20,651 nt of DNA, from positions 7,790-28,440 of the forward strand of contig NW_014577859.1 in the NCBI RefSeq assembly GCF_000485595.1, in the 5' to 3' direction. The position numbers and the translations under genes were made by a program. Below are positions 1 to 8,339 of the stretch, piece after piece. Under the pieces are notes generated by a model that did no database searches, was not told where the DNA came from, and was given only the letters and a program-made list of their open reading frames with translations. Source of the stretch: Priapulus caudatus (Eukaryota; Priapulida; Priapulimorpha; Priapulimorphida; Priapulidae). Numbering within the stretch: position 1 is the stretch's first letter; each line of letters begins with the position of its first letter.

Positions 1-40
1 TTCGTTCGAACCCCCCGAACCCCCCCTGGCTACGGGCCTG
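1..40. mobile_element. Terminus of a hAT-like DNA transposon (cut by window edge)
   Basis: Read on the reverse strand, the element ends with CAGGCCCGTAGCCAGGGGGG. This is the CAGG-start, G-run style of terminal inverted repeat common in hAT non-autonomous elements, and it closely resembles the terminus at 15993 in this window (CAGGGCCGTACGCAG). The DNA from position 41 is homologous to 20397 downward, whereas 1-40 is not, so the boundary at 40/41 looks like an insertion point. The other end and the second target duplication lie outside the window, so the family assignment is inference. Confidence 0.5.
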
Positions 41-152
41 CGAAGAGTAAGTGTCGGATAAACTTTTGACCCTCAAGAGGAGGGTTAAACATGGATTTGT
101 TGACTGTTAACAAAAGACTGAACTGCTTTTGCTATTAGAGCCCATGCACTAC
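41..152 (+). repeat. Dispersed repeat, inverted partner of 20285-20397
   Basis: From about position 43 this matches the reverse complement of 20397 downward. Shared words include AAGAGTAAGTGTCGGATAA, GAGGAGGGT, AAACATGGATTTGTT and ACTGTTA, with small indels; similarity fades around position 150. The two copies are 20 kb apart in opposite orientation. I see no coding potential here. The hAT end at 1-40 appears to have inserted into this copy. Confidence 0.65.
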
Positions 153-504
153 CACCACAACTACGCTCCACCTACACTACCATCAATGATAAAATGTTAA
201 TATAGAGAAGTCATTAAAGTAACACAGCTGCATCTTTATTACTGTACTACGAGTAGGTATAGCAAAGCCTATCATAGATTTTAGATCTGTATTAGTAGTA
301 TCCTAGATATATGCTCTGAGCGCGAACGCGGTGGCAGGAGGGCCAACTTGATTCGGTTGCCAGTGAGTTTATCAGAAGTATACCTGGCTACAGTACACGT
401 CAATTGAGCGCTGTCGCTCGGCGGCACTTCCAAAGTGTAACAGAATTTATGAACTGAAGTATAGATGAGTGGAAGCATTATTTTTAAGTTTTCATCATAA
501 TTTT
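153..504. other. No recognisable feature
   Basis: A/T-rich intergenic sequence. Open frames here are short and show no family resemblance. Confidence 0.5.
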
Positions 505-902
505 TAACATGTGTTCTACCGAGGTTTTTGACCTAAAAACATTTGATATTGTATTTGTTTAATTTGAAGATGTATATGTTAGGATATTTCATGTTTTCCA
601 TCGGGTTCCTTGACATAAAAACAGGCATAGATACCTAGATTTTAGTAATCGTGGCACGTATAGCCATTTTATGGCAAAGAAATGCGTTTGTGGCAGCCAT
701 TTTGGATTTAGTTTTTTTGGCGGGAAGATATTTTATGATAGATCACATGTGTTCTATACCCGTTCTATGGGGTTCATTGACCTCAAAAACATATGTATAG
801 AGACCAAGATCATGGTACTTGGGGCACTTACAGCTGATTTATGGTAAAAACTGTGTTTTGTGGTGGCCATTTTGAATTTTCAACTTTTTGGCGGGAAGAT
901 AT
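505..902. repeat. ~170-bp tandem repeat, left units
   Basis: Diverged units follow one another: a partial one from about 505, then full ones from about 583 and about 736. Each unit runs CATGTGTTCTA..., TTGACCT(C)AAAAACA, a GGGGCACTTACAGC-type block, TTTATGG, GGCCATTTTG and GGCGGGAAGATAT. The GGCGGGAAGATA word recurs at about 720 and 890, giving the ~170-bp period. A further unit resumes at 1851 after the 904-1848 insertion. Confidence 0.7.
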
Positions 903-930
903 ATCTACTACATAAATGGGGGAATCTGTC
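903..930 (+). repeat. 5' subterminal repeat of the Helentron-like element
   Basis: These 28 bp, beginning ATCTACTACATAAATGGGGG, are exactly reverse-complementary to 1649-1676. Confidence 0.85.
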
Positions 931-1149
931 TGTCCCTCTGTCCGTCTATCTTCTCGAGACCCGTAACAGGTGACCCCCAACACCATATATATTCTGAATC
1001 AGCATGACGCCACGACCATTTAAAGCCAAAAAAAATTGCAAATTAAGCCAACAAAATATGCAAAAAAAGCCAAAAACATCAAAAACGACCGTATATGTAC
1101 GTGAACTATCTATGGTGTCATGTGACATCGGGTGCTATAGTTATTTATT

Positions 1150-1285
1150 AAATCTTACCATTTATTCCATTCTTTGTCAAATGTTCTCATACATGATTCC
1201 TATGTTTATTATGTCATTATGTCTTTCTTCCATGGCCCGATAGGGGCATGCAACAAATAAAATTAATTCAATCCAATGCATAAAA
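1150..1285 (+). repeat. Possible LINE 3' tail inside the Helentron-like element
   Basis: The block CATGGCCCGATAGGGGCATGC followed by AATAAA and an AATTCAATCC-type A-rich tail resembles the 3' ends of CR1/jockey-like LINEs. No reverse transcriptase lies upstream. The resemblance is from memory of the style, not an alignment, so this is weak. It could instead belong to the core of the surrounding element. Confidence 0.3.
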
Positions 1286-1648
1286 TGTTATTGGACGGTG
1301 GCGCCCCCGCGAATGAGCGGTACATTTTCGAACGATTTTGGTTTTGATTTTGGGTGGGTTCGGGTGCAAAGCAGTGAATGCAGCCTGCAGGGAGTACGCT
1401 TTGTCAGTTACAGCGCTCGAGAGGTGTGTATACGGTTCAGTGTGTAACGCAAGAATATCACAGTCAACGATACGCCAATCTTTTGTCTGTGGTTGTGATG
1501 AACGCATGAATTGCTGTTAAAGACTGCTATACAGTATATAAGGTATAAGTGTTACAGTATTAGTAATATTTATAATAATATAATATTATATCTCATCAAA
1601 CCCCCCCCTCCCCTCTGCGAATGACCGGTACATTTTCGAACGAGTTTG

Positions 1649-1676
1649 GACAGATTCCCCCATTTATGTAGTAGAT
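1649..1676 (-). repeat. 3' subterminal inverted repeat of the Helentron-like element
   Basis: Exact 28-bp inverted copy of 903-930, lying about 170 bp inside the 3' end. This asymmetric position is typical of HINE subterminal repeats and unlike true terminal inverted repeats of cut-and-paste transposons. Confidence 0.85.
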
Positions 1677-1701
1677 TTATGTATGTAATAAGGGGAAAAA
1701 T

Positions 1702-1762
1702 AAGGGGAAAAAGAGAAAAGGGGAGGGGGAGGGAGGGGAAGGGGGAAAAGGGAAAGGGAGGG
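1702..1762 (+). repeat. Polypurine, G-quadruplex-prone tract
   Basis: A run of 61 consecutive purines with many G3-G5 blocks lies between the inverted subterminal repeat and the 3' hairpin. Such tracts can form G-quadruplex or triplex (H-DNA) structures; that is inference. Confidence 0.8.
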
Positions 1763-1820
1763 CGAGGGATGGATGTACAGCCTTGATGGCAGACTAAATT
1801 CTAGCTCTCTTCTTCTTTAT

Positions 1821-1848
1821 CCCGGGCATCGCCGGGTAGCCCAGCTAG
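1821..1848 (+). other. 3' hairpin and CTAG terminus
   Basis: CCCGGGCATCGCCGGG folds into a short GC stem with an ATC-containing loop. It is followed by TAGCCCAG and the terminal CTAG, then T. This matches the Helitron 3' hairpin rule (stem-loop about 10 nt before CTRR). In that family the hairpin is thought to act as the transposition termination signal. Confidence 0.7.
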
Positions 1849-1850
1849 TC

Positions 1851-2000
1851 TTATGATATTTGACATGTGTATTCTTTGACTTCAAAAACATAGGTATAGA
1901 CACCAAGATCATGGTAATCGGGGCACTTACAGCTGATTTATGGGCAAAAACATGTTTTCTGGTGGCCATTTTTAATTTTTATTTTTTGGCGAGAAACGTT
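1851..2000. repeat. ~170-bp tandem repeat, unit after the insertion
   Basis: Resumes with TTATGATATTTGACATGTGT, then TTGACTTCAAAAACATAGG, GGGGCACTTACAGCTGATTT, TGGTGGCCATTTTTAAT and TTGGCGAGAAAC. It is collinear with the unit at 736-902, showing that 904-1848 was inserted into the array. Confidence 0.7.
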
Positions 2001-2556
2001 GGAGTGACATCCCGCAATTTTTGAAATCGGCATACTCGAAAACCCCCTAGGGCAAATTTTCATGCTTCTTTCCAGAAGTGCATACCTCGGACATAGCCGC
2101 CCCACTAAATAACGTAGAATGCGATTTAAAAAAAAGCAATCCTGGGTAACTGGCCATTGTTTACATCAGAAATTGGCTGTACCTTTGGTGCTTTTACCTT
2201 AGTTTATGAGGATTTTCTTTGCAGCAAGCATTTGCTGCCTAAGTTGAGAGCAGGCAGCAAAATAATTCTTGTAGGCAGCTTGCCGCGCCTTAGTTTCGAA
2301 CACTTGTCTAATGTTATAGACCTCGTTGCCAATGTTATCGGTGCTATGGGCTTCATGTAGCCATGTATTTATACTATGTTAAGATGGAAAACTGTTTTAA
2401 TATAAACGGCACAATGTAATTGTGTCTTACTTATAAGTATATACTTAAAAATGGAGTCGCACGTAAATTTTTGTAACAAACCACTGTAAAAACGTAAGTA
2501 AATTACTCGCTACGCTTTAACTGAACGTTAGATTTGAAAATATAACTGTAAAAATA
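2001..2556. other. No recognisable feature
   Basis: A 67-codon open frame at 2157-2360 has no motif I recognise and no promoter or splice context. I treat it as chance. Confidence 0.4.
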
Positions 2557-2588
2557 TCAAGAGCGTATAAAGAAGGAGAGCGTACAAC
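2557..2588 (+). repeat. 32-bp word shared (inverted) with 5537-5568
   Basis: TCAAGAGCGTATAAAGAAGG plus the next 12 bases is identical to the reverse complement of 5537-5568. It abuts the left edge of the foldback element here and the 5' edge of the LINE fragment there. Confidence 0.85.
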
Positions 2589-3270
2589 GGTGAAATGCTG
2601 GAACCATGTTGCAGTATTAGTCGAATTAATAAACTTTCCCCGTATTATTTTGACTATTCGTTGCAGTATTATTGATCAGCTGTTCTACCTTCTTAATATA
2701 AAACAAACCGCATGTCCCTACGATGCCCCTACGCTGAGATAATGAGCGGTGAAAATCTGGTATTTTTGCCGAAAACCGACTCGAGATCAGTGTTTATTGC
2801 GACTGTCTCTCGCTTTGAGATAACTTCGGGAAACCTCGCATGTTTCCGTCAATGATTGACAAATGGAATGAATGACGTCTGTTATTGATTGCCATAGTGA
2901 TGACCCTCATTTGTGCCCACCTCACGCTGGATGTATAGTAATCTCTGTAGTACTGACATGAGTCAGCGCTACCACGGCGGTACACAGCGGCGACCGGAAG
3001 CTTGGCCAGAAACACTGAATACACTGGCCAGAAAGCGAGAGACAGTCGCAGTAAACACTGATCTCGAGTCGGTTTTAGGCGAAAATACCAGATTTTCACC
3101 GCTCATTATCTCAGCATAGGAGCATCGTAGGGACAAGCGGTTTGTTATATTAACAAGGTAGGACAGCTGATCAATAATACCGTCGAATACAAAGAATCGT
3201 CAAAATAAAACGGGCACAGTTTCTTAATTCGACTAATACTGCAACTAAACATGGTTTCACCTTTTCACCG
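2588..3270. mobile_element. Foldback/MITE-like element with ~230-bp inverted arms
   Basis: Left arm 2588-2816 and right arm 3032-3270 are reverse complements at roughly 88-90% by eye, both beginning CGGTGAAA at the outer edge. Long shared words include GATAATGAGCGGTGAAAATC and CGACTCGAGATCAGTGTTTA. The 215-bp spacer (2817-3031) is unique and the open frames across it are short. No transposase is present and I see no clear target duplication: a 13-bp T run follows the right edge. Any transcript would fold into a ~230-bp hairpin. The superfamily is not identified. Confidence 0.8.
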
Positions 3271-3283
3271 TTTTTTTTTTTTT
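3271..3283. repeat. Poly-T run
   Basis: Thirteen T residues directly after the right arm of the foldback element. Confidence 0.9.
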
Positions 3284-3479
3284 GATTGGTTCATTTCGAT
3301 AATTAACAAAGCATACATTACATCGATAACAGCATAAATAAACAAAATGCAGCTAGAAAATTATCGAGGATGAAAACACATAAAAGCGTCGCTAACACAC
3401 TTATTTCCATTGTGGTCCAACATAACATTGTATATATACTATACTATAAACTATAGCAAATATACCCACAATCCCCAAA

Positions 3480-4250
3480 ATTTCTGAGTGATACAGTGAT
3501 ACAGTAAAAAACATTGACATACAGCATAAAGAAAAAATATATACAAAAAAAAAACTTCAGCATATTATGTACAAGTAAAGTGATTAAGGTAAGTGTTGAG
3601 CTGTTAAAAAGTAAAAAAAGTAAAAAAATAAAAAAATAAAAAATAGAAGCTTTCTGAGTGATACAATACAAAACAGTGCTATATACCATGAAAAAAAAAT
3701 ATAAACGAGAAAAAAAACATCAGCATATTCTGTACAGGTAAACTGATTACGGTAAATGTTTAGCCGGTAGAAATGATGTTTCCTGAGTAAATACAGTACA
3801 AAGCAGTGCAGAACAACATGAAGAAAAACTAAATACACACAAAAAAAACTTCATCAAATTTTGTACAAGTAGTACCCTTTTAGCACATCATTTCGACACT
3901 CGGTTCGTACACCATTATATCCACATTATACAAACATAACATATTTCGCACACACTCACATTTGTATAGATATAAATTAACGTATCGAAAAGTGCAATAA
4001 TGTTGGGCAGTTAAAATGGTAATTTTGAGTGATACAGTACAAAGCAGTGCATATACAACATGAGGAAAAAATAGATACAAGAAAAAAAACTACAGTATAG
4101 CCTGTGCAGGCAAAGTGATTAAGGTGCACTTTACCATCGTTTCGACACTCATGTACGTACATCATTATATACATATTGCATACATACATACACCCACACT
4201 CATATTTATATAAGTGTAATATAATTATATATAATATAATACTCATATCA
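3480..4250. repeat. A/T-rich minisatellite, four diverged units
   Basis: Units start near 3480, 3650, 3778 and 4021 with TTTCTGAGTGATACAGTAC-type sequence. They continue through AAGCAGTGCA, ACATGAAGAAAAA, an A-rich stretch, TCAGCATATTCTGTACAGGT and AAGTGATTAAGGTA. The first two units are short (~170 and ~128 bp). The last two (~243 and ~230 bp) carry an extra block, TTTCGACACTC...GTAC..CATTATAT...CACACTCATAT. The open frames here on the minus strand are low-complexity artefacts of the repeat. Confidence 0.75.
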
Positions 4251-4326
4251 AGTATAAATACACTGATAATTTTAATAGTGATGAGATCATGTCACCCCTA
4301 TATTTAATCTATTCATTTATACGAGA

Positions 4327-5536
4327 TTAGTAAAATATGAAGTCACTGTCTTCCATTGTCTTAACCTTTTCCATAAGGTGTTTTTTAACTTGCCCTTTAA
4401 AACTAATATATCTGGCTGCAGATCTAATGTGAGGTGGTAGGGAGTTCCAAGCTTCAATTGAAGTGTATATAAATGTCTTTTTTCCATTGACCCCCACTCT
4501 TGGTTTAAAGATTGACAGCTCCCCAGCCCTAGTTTTGAAGCCGTCGATTTCCGAAGTTAATGTAAATCCATCAGTCATGTATTCGGGACTGAGATTATGC
4601 AGAATTTTGAAAACATGGTTTACCTTCAGTTGTACTACTCTGAACTCGACTGGAACCCAATTTACCGACAGGAACTCCCTTGCACCTATGTGGGTTCTTG
4701 GCCCCAGATTTAGGACACATCTAATAGCTTTATTTTGGCATACCTGCAACTTGCATTTTGTTTTCATTGAAAGACTACTGTACCAAACACTACATGCATA
4801 ATCGAAATGACAATTAATCAAGGCAGTAACTAGTAATTTTTTACATGATTTGTTTAAATATTTAGCCAACAAATTCTATTGTTGACCTTTTTGACAACTT
4901 TGCTTCCTGTAATTTCAGCAGTCAAATTGTGTTCTAAGTCTACTCCTAAATATTTTACTGCAGTCTTACTTTGAATATCTGACCCATTGCTTGTGACAAC
5001 AAAGTTTGTAAGTCGACTGATTTTATTTTTTGATTCAAACAGAATGGTTTCTGTCTTTCCAAAGTGCAGGGATAGATTGTTGTCACACAGCCATCTACTA
5101 ACCGATTCCATTTCCAAGCTTAATTTTTCCTGGATAACCTGAATGTTAGTTCCTGATACTAACAGCGCTGAGTCATCAGCATACAATAAAAGCTTAGTTT
5201 TTACAGCGTCTGCCATATCGTTTACATATATTAAAAATAGCAACGGTCCTAAAATCGGTGCCTGAGGTACACCACATGTTATATCATTTTTTGTAGAAAA
5301 GGTACCTCCGACATCTGTCATCTGGCTTCTTCTGCACAGATAGGCCTGGAACCATTCGACCACCTTATAAGTTATAGTGTAGACCAATTGCTTTTAGTTT
5401 GGATAGTAAGATAGAGTGGTCAACTGTATCGAATGCTTTTTGTAGATCTAAAAGTACCATCCCAGTGAAATACCCTTTATCTGTTTCATTCCGAATGTAA
5501 TCTGTTAAGTGAATTAAGGCTGTATCTGTAGAATAG
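4327..5536 (-). pseudogene. 5'-truncated non-LTR retrotransposon (LINE) reverse transcriptase, CR1/jockey-like
   Basis: Three minus-strand segments together form the palm-to-C-terminal part of a LINE ORF2. The first, from ~5535, carries motif A, LLDLQKAFDTVDHS. The second (4854-5387) carries motif B, GVPQAPILGPLLFLIYVNDM, and the catalytic YADD at residues 69-72 of that segment. The third (4327-4872) carries the C-terminal region ending with AWNSLPPHIRSA...FK..VKKHLM, typical of invertebrate LINEs, and a TAA stop. The segments lie in different frames, with compensating shifts near 5380 and 4870. The endonuclease domain and everything N-terminal to motif A are missing. Motif B reads QAP where QGS/QGT is usual. 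No poly-A tail is evident downstream. It is a dead copy; the clade is inferred from style only. Confidence 0.85.
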
Positions 5537-5568
5537 GTTGTACGCTCTCCTTCTTTATACGCTCTTGA
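5537..5568 (-). repeat. 32-bp word shared (inverted) with 2557-2588
   Basis: Exact reverse complement of 2557-2588. It begins where recognisable LINE coding similarity stops, so it may mark the junction of the truncated LINE with a different repeat. Confidence 0.85.
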
Positions 5569-5690
5569 CAATATGTATCGATCAAGCCTATATTTCCTCA
5601 ACGAAAAATAACTCAAAAAAACGCGTTTCACCTTGGTTCTGTATCATGGCGGCAAGAGTCGACACCGGTTACGTATCAGCACAGCTATAA

Positions 5691-5732
5691 ATATCATATA
5701 ACACATGTAGATATACATGTATTATATGATAT
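5691..5732. repeat. 42-bp near-perfect palindrome
   Basis: ATATCATATAACACATGTAG is followed by its near-exact inverted complement ending TATATGATAT. Only a C/T difference and the central few bases break the symmetry. It could extrude as a cruciform. Confidence 0.8.
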
Positions 5733-5969
5733 CTATGAGCATATGCAGCCTTCATGACCACCAGTGCTTGGCAACACCGCATCTATGGCAACAACGCATC
5801 AAAACATCGCCGCAGTGCGGCAAACGTAACCGCTGTTTGAAACATTCGACCCGACACCTTCAATTTGTAGTCTAAAAGCTTTGAATGAACGTATTCCTGA
5901 GCAATTTTTTTTAGCTATGACATATATAGGCAAGTACAAACGTGCAATGTTAAAATAATTCATTTTTGC

Positions 5970-6420
5970 CTCATTAGCTCACCTTGACATCGTCAATATG
6001 AGCTATAGCTGTGGGGCGTCGTCCATCCATCCCTCCGTCCGTCAACATTTGGCTACGGTCAAGGATAACTTGAGAACCGTTTGAGCCACATGTTTCAAAT
6101 TGCATACAGTTGTTACTCCTATGGGAGAGATGTGAACGTCCTATTTTGGAGCACGCCAGTTGACCTACTTTCGAGCCACGCCCACTTTTTGGCAAAAATG
6201 GAAATGGCCATAAGTCAGTTCAGGTTCAACGGATTTTGCTCATTTTTGGTATGTGAATGAATAAGGACTGGCCCCAAAACATAACACGGGGGGTTTTGAT
6301 TTTTTTTTTAATTATGCAAATTAGGTAGATTCACTATGCATTTCAGTGTCTGCCTACGGTCAACGATAATTCAAGAACCGTTTGACCCACATGTTTCAAA
6401 TTCATTCGATTTTGTTAAAT
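5970..6420. repeat. Dispersed repeat with an internal ~50-bp duplication
   Basis: The block 6054-6106 (CTACGGTCAAGGATAACTTG...ACATGTTTCAAATT) recurs at about 6353-6403 with a few substitutions, 300 bp downstream. In between are a CCATCC/CCGTCC pyrimidine-rich run (6029-6045), GCCACGCCCACTTTTTGG and a C/G-run/T-run junction at 6286-6310. This is repeat-like intergenic DNA with no coding content. Confidence 0.55.
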
Positions 6421-6788
6421 TTACCTACCTATACCTACTTAATCATACGGTACCTACGTGTAATATTGTGTTTTAGATTCTTTGTTACAGAAATTTGACT
6501 GGAATATTTTATTGCTTTTATTTGCGCGATAATCGAATACCAAAATGGTGATCATTTTCATTTTAGGCGTAGCGCCATCTCTCGCCCAGATTTCAGACTT
6601 TCAGATCCTGAAACAAAACAGTGAAATTTATATTAGTATAAAACAGGGAATAAAAACATTTTATCATTTCAATCATCGCCGCTTGAAAGTTCGAGGGAAG
6701 CTATCTTTAATGTAGCCTATACTACTAAGAGTTATTATGTGATATTGTAATTGCAAATAATAATTGTAGTTAATTTATCACGTTATTT
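6421..6788. other. Upstream flank/intron of the carrier gene
   Basis: A/T-rich with no clear TATA box or CpG island. If the splice site at 6789-6791 is used, part of this is intron and the first exon and promoter lie further left. I could not locate that exon. Confidence 0.35.
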
Positions 6789-6791
6789 CAG
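6783..6791 (+). promoter_or_regulatory. Candidate 3' splice site before the carrier coding exon
   Basis: TTATTTCAG, preceded by a T/A-rich stretch, is a good acceptor just 35 bases before the first sensible ATG (6826). Codons upstream of it (IIVVNLSRYF...) look like translated intron, not carrier N-terminus. Confidence 0.5.
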
Positions 6792-6825
6792 AACTCAGAA
6801 AGGTCAGACAATTTCACAAGCGCCA

Positions 6826-7776
6826 ATGACCATGAGCCAACAACCATTGAAAATTGCAACACGCAAGCATCTGTCGCTGAACTTTTTCACCAACACCAAG
6901 TATGAGTTCCTTCTTGCTGGCATCACAGGTGGTGTTGCCTCCACCATGACTGTCCATCCTCTTGACCTTATTAAAATCAGATTTGCTGTTAATGACAACC
7001 AACTCGATAGCAGACCAAAGTACCAAGGTGTTATGCATGCTGTGCGGAGCATCGTGAGGGCAGATGGCTTCCTTGGTCTCTATCAAGGAGTGACACCAAA
7101 TCTTATTGGTAATGGGGCAGCTTGGGGATTTTACTTTCTCTTTTACAATGCAATTAAGTCGTCTATGAATCAAGGCGATACGAGTAGGCCACTACATGCC
7201 AGTCAGCACATGCTTGCAGCATGCGAATCTGGCGTCCTGACTTTGGTACTCACAAATCCCATATGGGTAACTAAAACGAGACTGTGTCTGCAGTATGAGT
7301 CAGTCAAGTTGGACAACACAAAGCGCTACAAGGGAATGACTGACTGCTTGCTGAAAGTCTACAAGTATGAAGGTATCAGAGGCCTGTATAAGGGCTTTTT
7401 ACCAGGCCTCATAGGTGTGTCCCACGGTGCACTGCAATTCGTCATCTATGAAGACATGAAAATTGTCTATAACAAGTACAGAGAGAGAGCCCATAATGCG
7501 AAATTGTCTGTCATCGAGTACCTTGCATGTGGTGCTTCATCAAAGATGATCGCCACCTCCATCACCTACCCATATCAAGTGGTGCGCGCACGTCTTCAGG
7601 ATCAGCATGCTACACACAATGGTGCCATTGACATCATCCGTAAGACCTGGAGTTTCGAAGGGTACAGAGGGTTTTACAAAGGTCTCTTCCCAAGTTTACT
7701 GCGAGTTTCGCCTGCAACAGCGATTACCTTCCTTGTCTATGAAGAAATCATCAGTTTGCTGGGTGCTAAGACATGA
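6826..7776 (+). CDS. SLC25A32: Mitochondrial folate/FAD carrier, SLC25A32-like
   Basis: An inner-membrane solute carrier with three ~100-residue repeats. SLC25A32 orthologues move folate and/or FAD into the mitochondrial matrix. Numbering from the in-frame ATG at 6751, the signatures are PLDLIKIR at 70-77 (repeat 1), PIWVTKTR at 170-177 (repeat 2, with the Trp replacing the usual acidic residue as in this subfamily) and PYQVVRARLQDQ at 274-285 (repeat 3). Each is followed by a G-(F/L)-YKG/YQG element. SHGALQF (224-230) also fits the subfamily. I start at the ATG at 6826 (another lies at 6832), just after a candidate acceptor, giving 316 residues, close to the 315 of the human protein. The whole coding region is one exon, whereas vertebrate orthologues are split by several introns, so a retrocopy or intron loss is possible. 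No frame damage is seen, so it may be functional. Confidence 0.92.
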   Translation: MTMSQQPLKIATRKHLSLNFFTNTKYEFLLAGITGGVASTMTVHPLDLIKIRFAVNDNQLDSRPKYQGVMHAVRSIVRADGFLGLYQGVTPNLIGNGAAWGFYFLFYNAIKSSMNQGDTSRPLHASQHMLAACESGVLTLVLTNPIWVTKTRLCLQYESVKLDNTKRYKGMTDCLLKVYKYEGIRGLYKGFLPGLIGVSHGALQFVIYEDMKIVYNKYRERAHNAKLSVIEYLACGASSKMIATSITYPYQVVRARLQDQHATHNGAIDIIRKTWSFEGYRGFYKGLFPSLLRVSPATAITFLVYEEIISLLGAKT

Positions 7777-7922
7777 GTTGTTGAAAGTGGACGTTGGTAA
7801 AGAGCAAGTGAACTACATGTAGCATGCCGACAATGTTATTATAATCACCTGAAATAATTAAATGCATGTGTTTTGTGGATGTCTTCTATCATGCACTACT
7901 GATAAATAACTGAATATAAATA
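7777..7922 (+). other. Probable 3' UTR of the carrier gene
   Basis: No canonical AATAAA directly follows the stop. Weak variants occur (GATAAA at ~7901, TATAAA at ~7915) just before the GT-rich run at 7923, an arrangement compatible with a polyadenylation site. No poly-A tract that would mark a recent retrocopy is visible. Confidence 0.4.
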
Positions 7923-7974
7923 TGTGCGTGTGCGTGTGCGTGTGCGTGTGCGTGTGCGCGTGCGCGTGCGTGTG
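7923..7974. repeat. (TGTGCG)n microsatellite
   Basis: Alternating purine-pyrimidine TGTGCG/CG-rich run of about 50 bp. It is Z-DNA-prone and supplies a GT-rich element downstream of the carrier gene. Confidence 0.9.
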
Positions 7975-8339
7975 AGAGAGATTGATTTACTGGCAGTTGT
8001 ATCATGTTGTTGATGTGTAGTTGTACTGCAATATTATTACAGATTGTTGGATAATTTATGATAGTTGTTAAAAATAATTTAATACTTAGTAAATTACATG
8101 TCTATTTTATCTCTTAGTGTCTCTAAATATCTAACTACTCTCGTCTAAGTATTCTATATACTAACTTTTTATACATACACAAGTAGTGAAAATGCAAAAT
8201 CTATTCAAATTGCATTACCCATTCCACGGCTTCATTTTTCAAGTAGTGCTATGATCACTTCATATCTGTAGTATAAGCCAGTGACTTAAATGTGTACATG
8301 GTTTTTTTACAAGCCGATTGGAAGGAGAGAAGATGTAGG
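7975..8339. other. No recognisable feature
   Basis: A/T-rich flank between the carrier gene and the 3' LTR of the BEL/Pao element. Nothing coding. Confidence 0.5.

Larger units (their letters stand above)
904..1848 (+). mobile_element. Helitron/Helentron-derived non-autonomous element (HINE/DINE-1-like)
   Basis: The element starts TC directly after an A (903) and ends CTAG directly before a T (1849), the canonical Helitron ends and target. The 5' end continues into a GTCY-rich stretch (927-947). The first 28 bp (903-930) are repeated exactly in inverted orientation at 1649-1676. A GC hairpin (1821-1836) lies 12 nt inside the 3' end. This set of traits (5' end plus GTCY microsatellite, inverted subterminal copy, 3' stem-loop) is known for DINE-1/HINE elements mobilised by Helentron Rep/helicase proteins. 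No Rep or helicase ORF is present, so the element is non-autonomous. It interrupts the 170-bp tandem repeat, and the neighbouring unit supplies an empty-site comparator. Confidence 0.7.

Noticed and set aside
3444-4246. Overlapping minus-strand open frames of 66-89 codons rich in Phe, Tyr and Cys
   Set aside because: They are translations of the A-rich minisatellite; the similar peptides (FLHVV, YCITQK) reflect the repeat unit, not a protein family.
6804-7173. Minus-strand open frames opposite the carrier gene
   Set aside because: Antisense shadows of the SLC25A32-like coding sequence.
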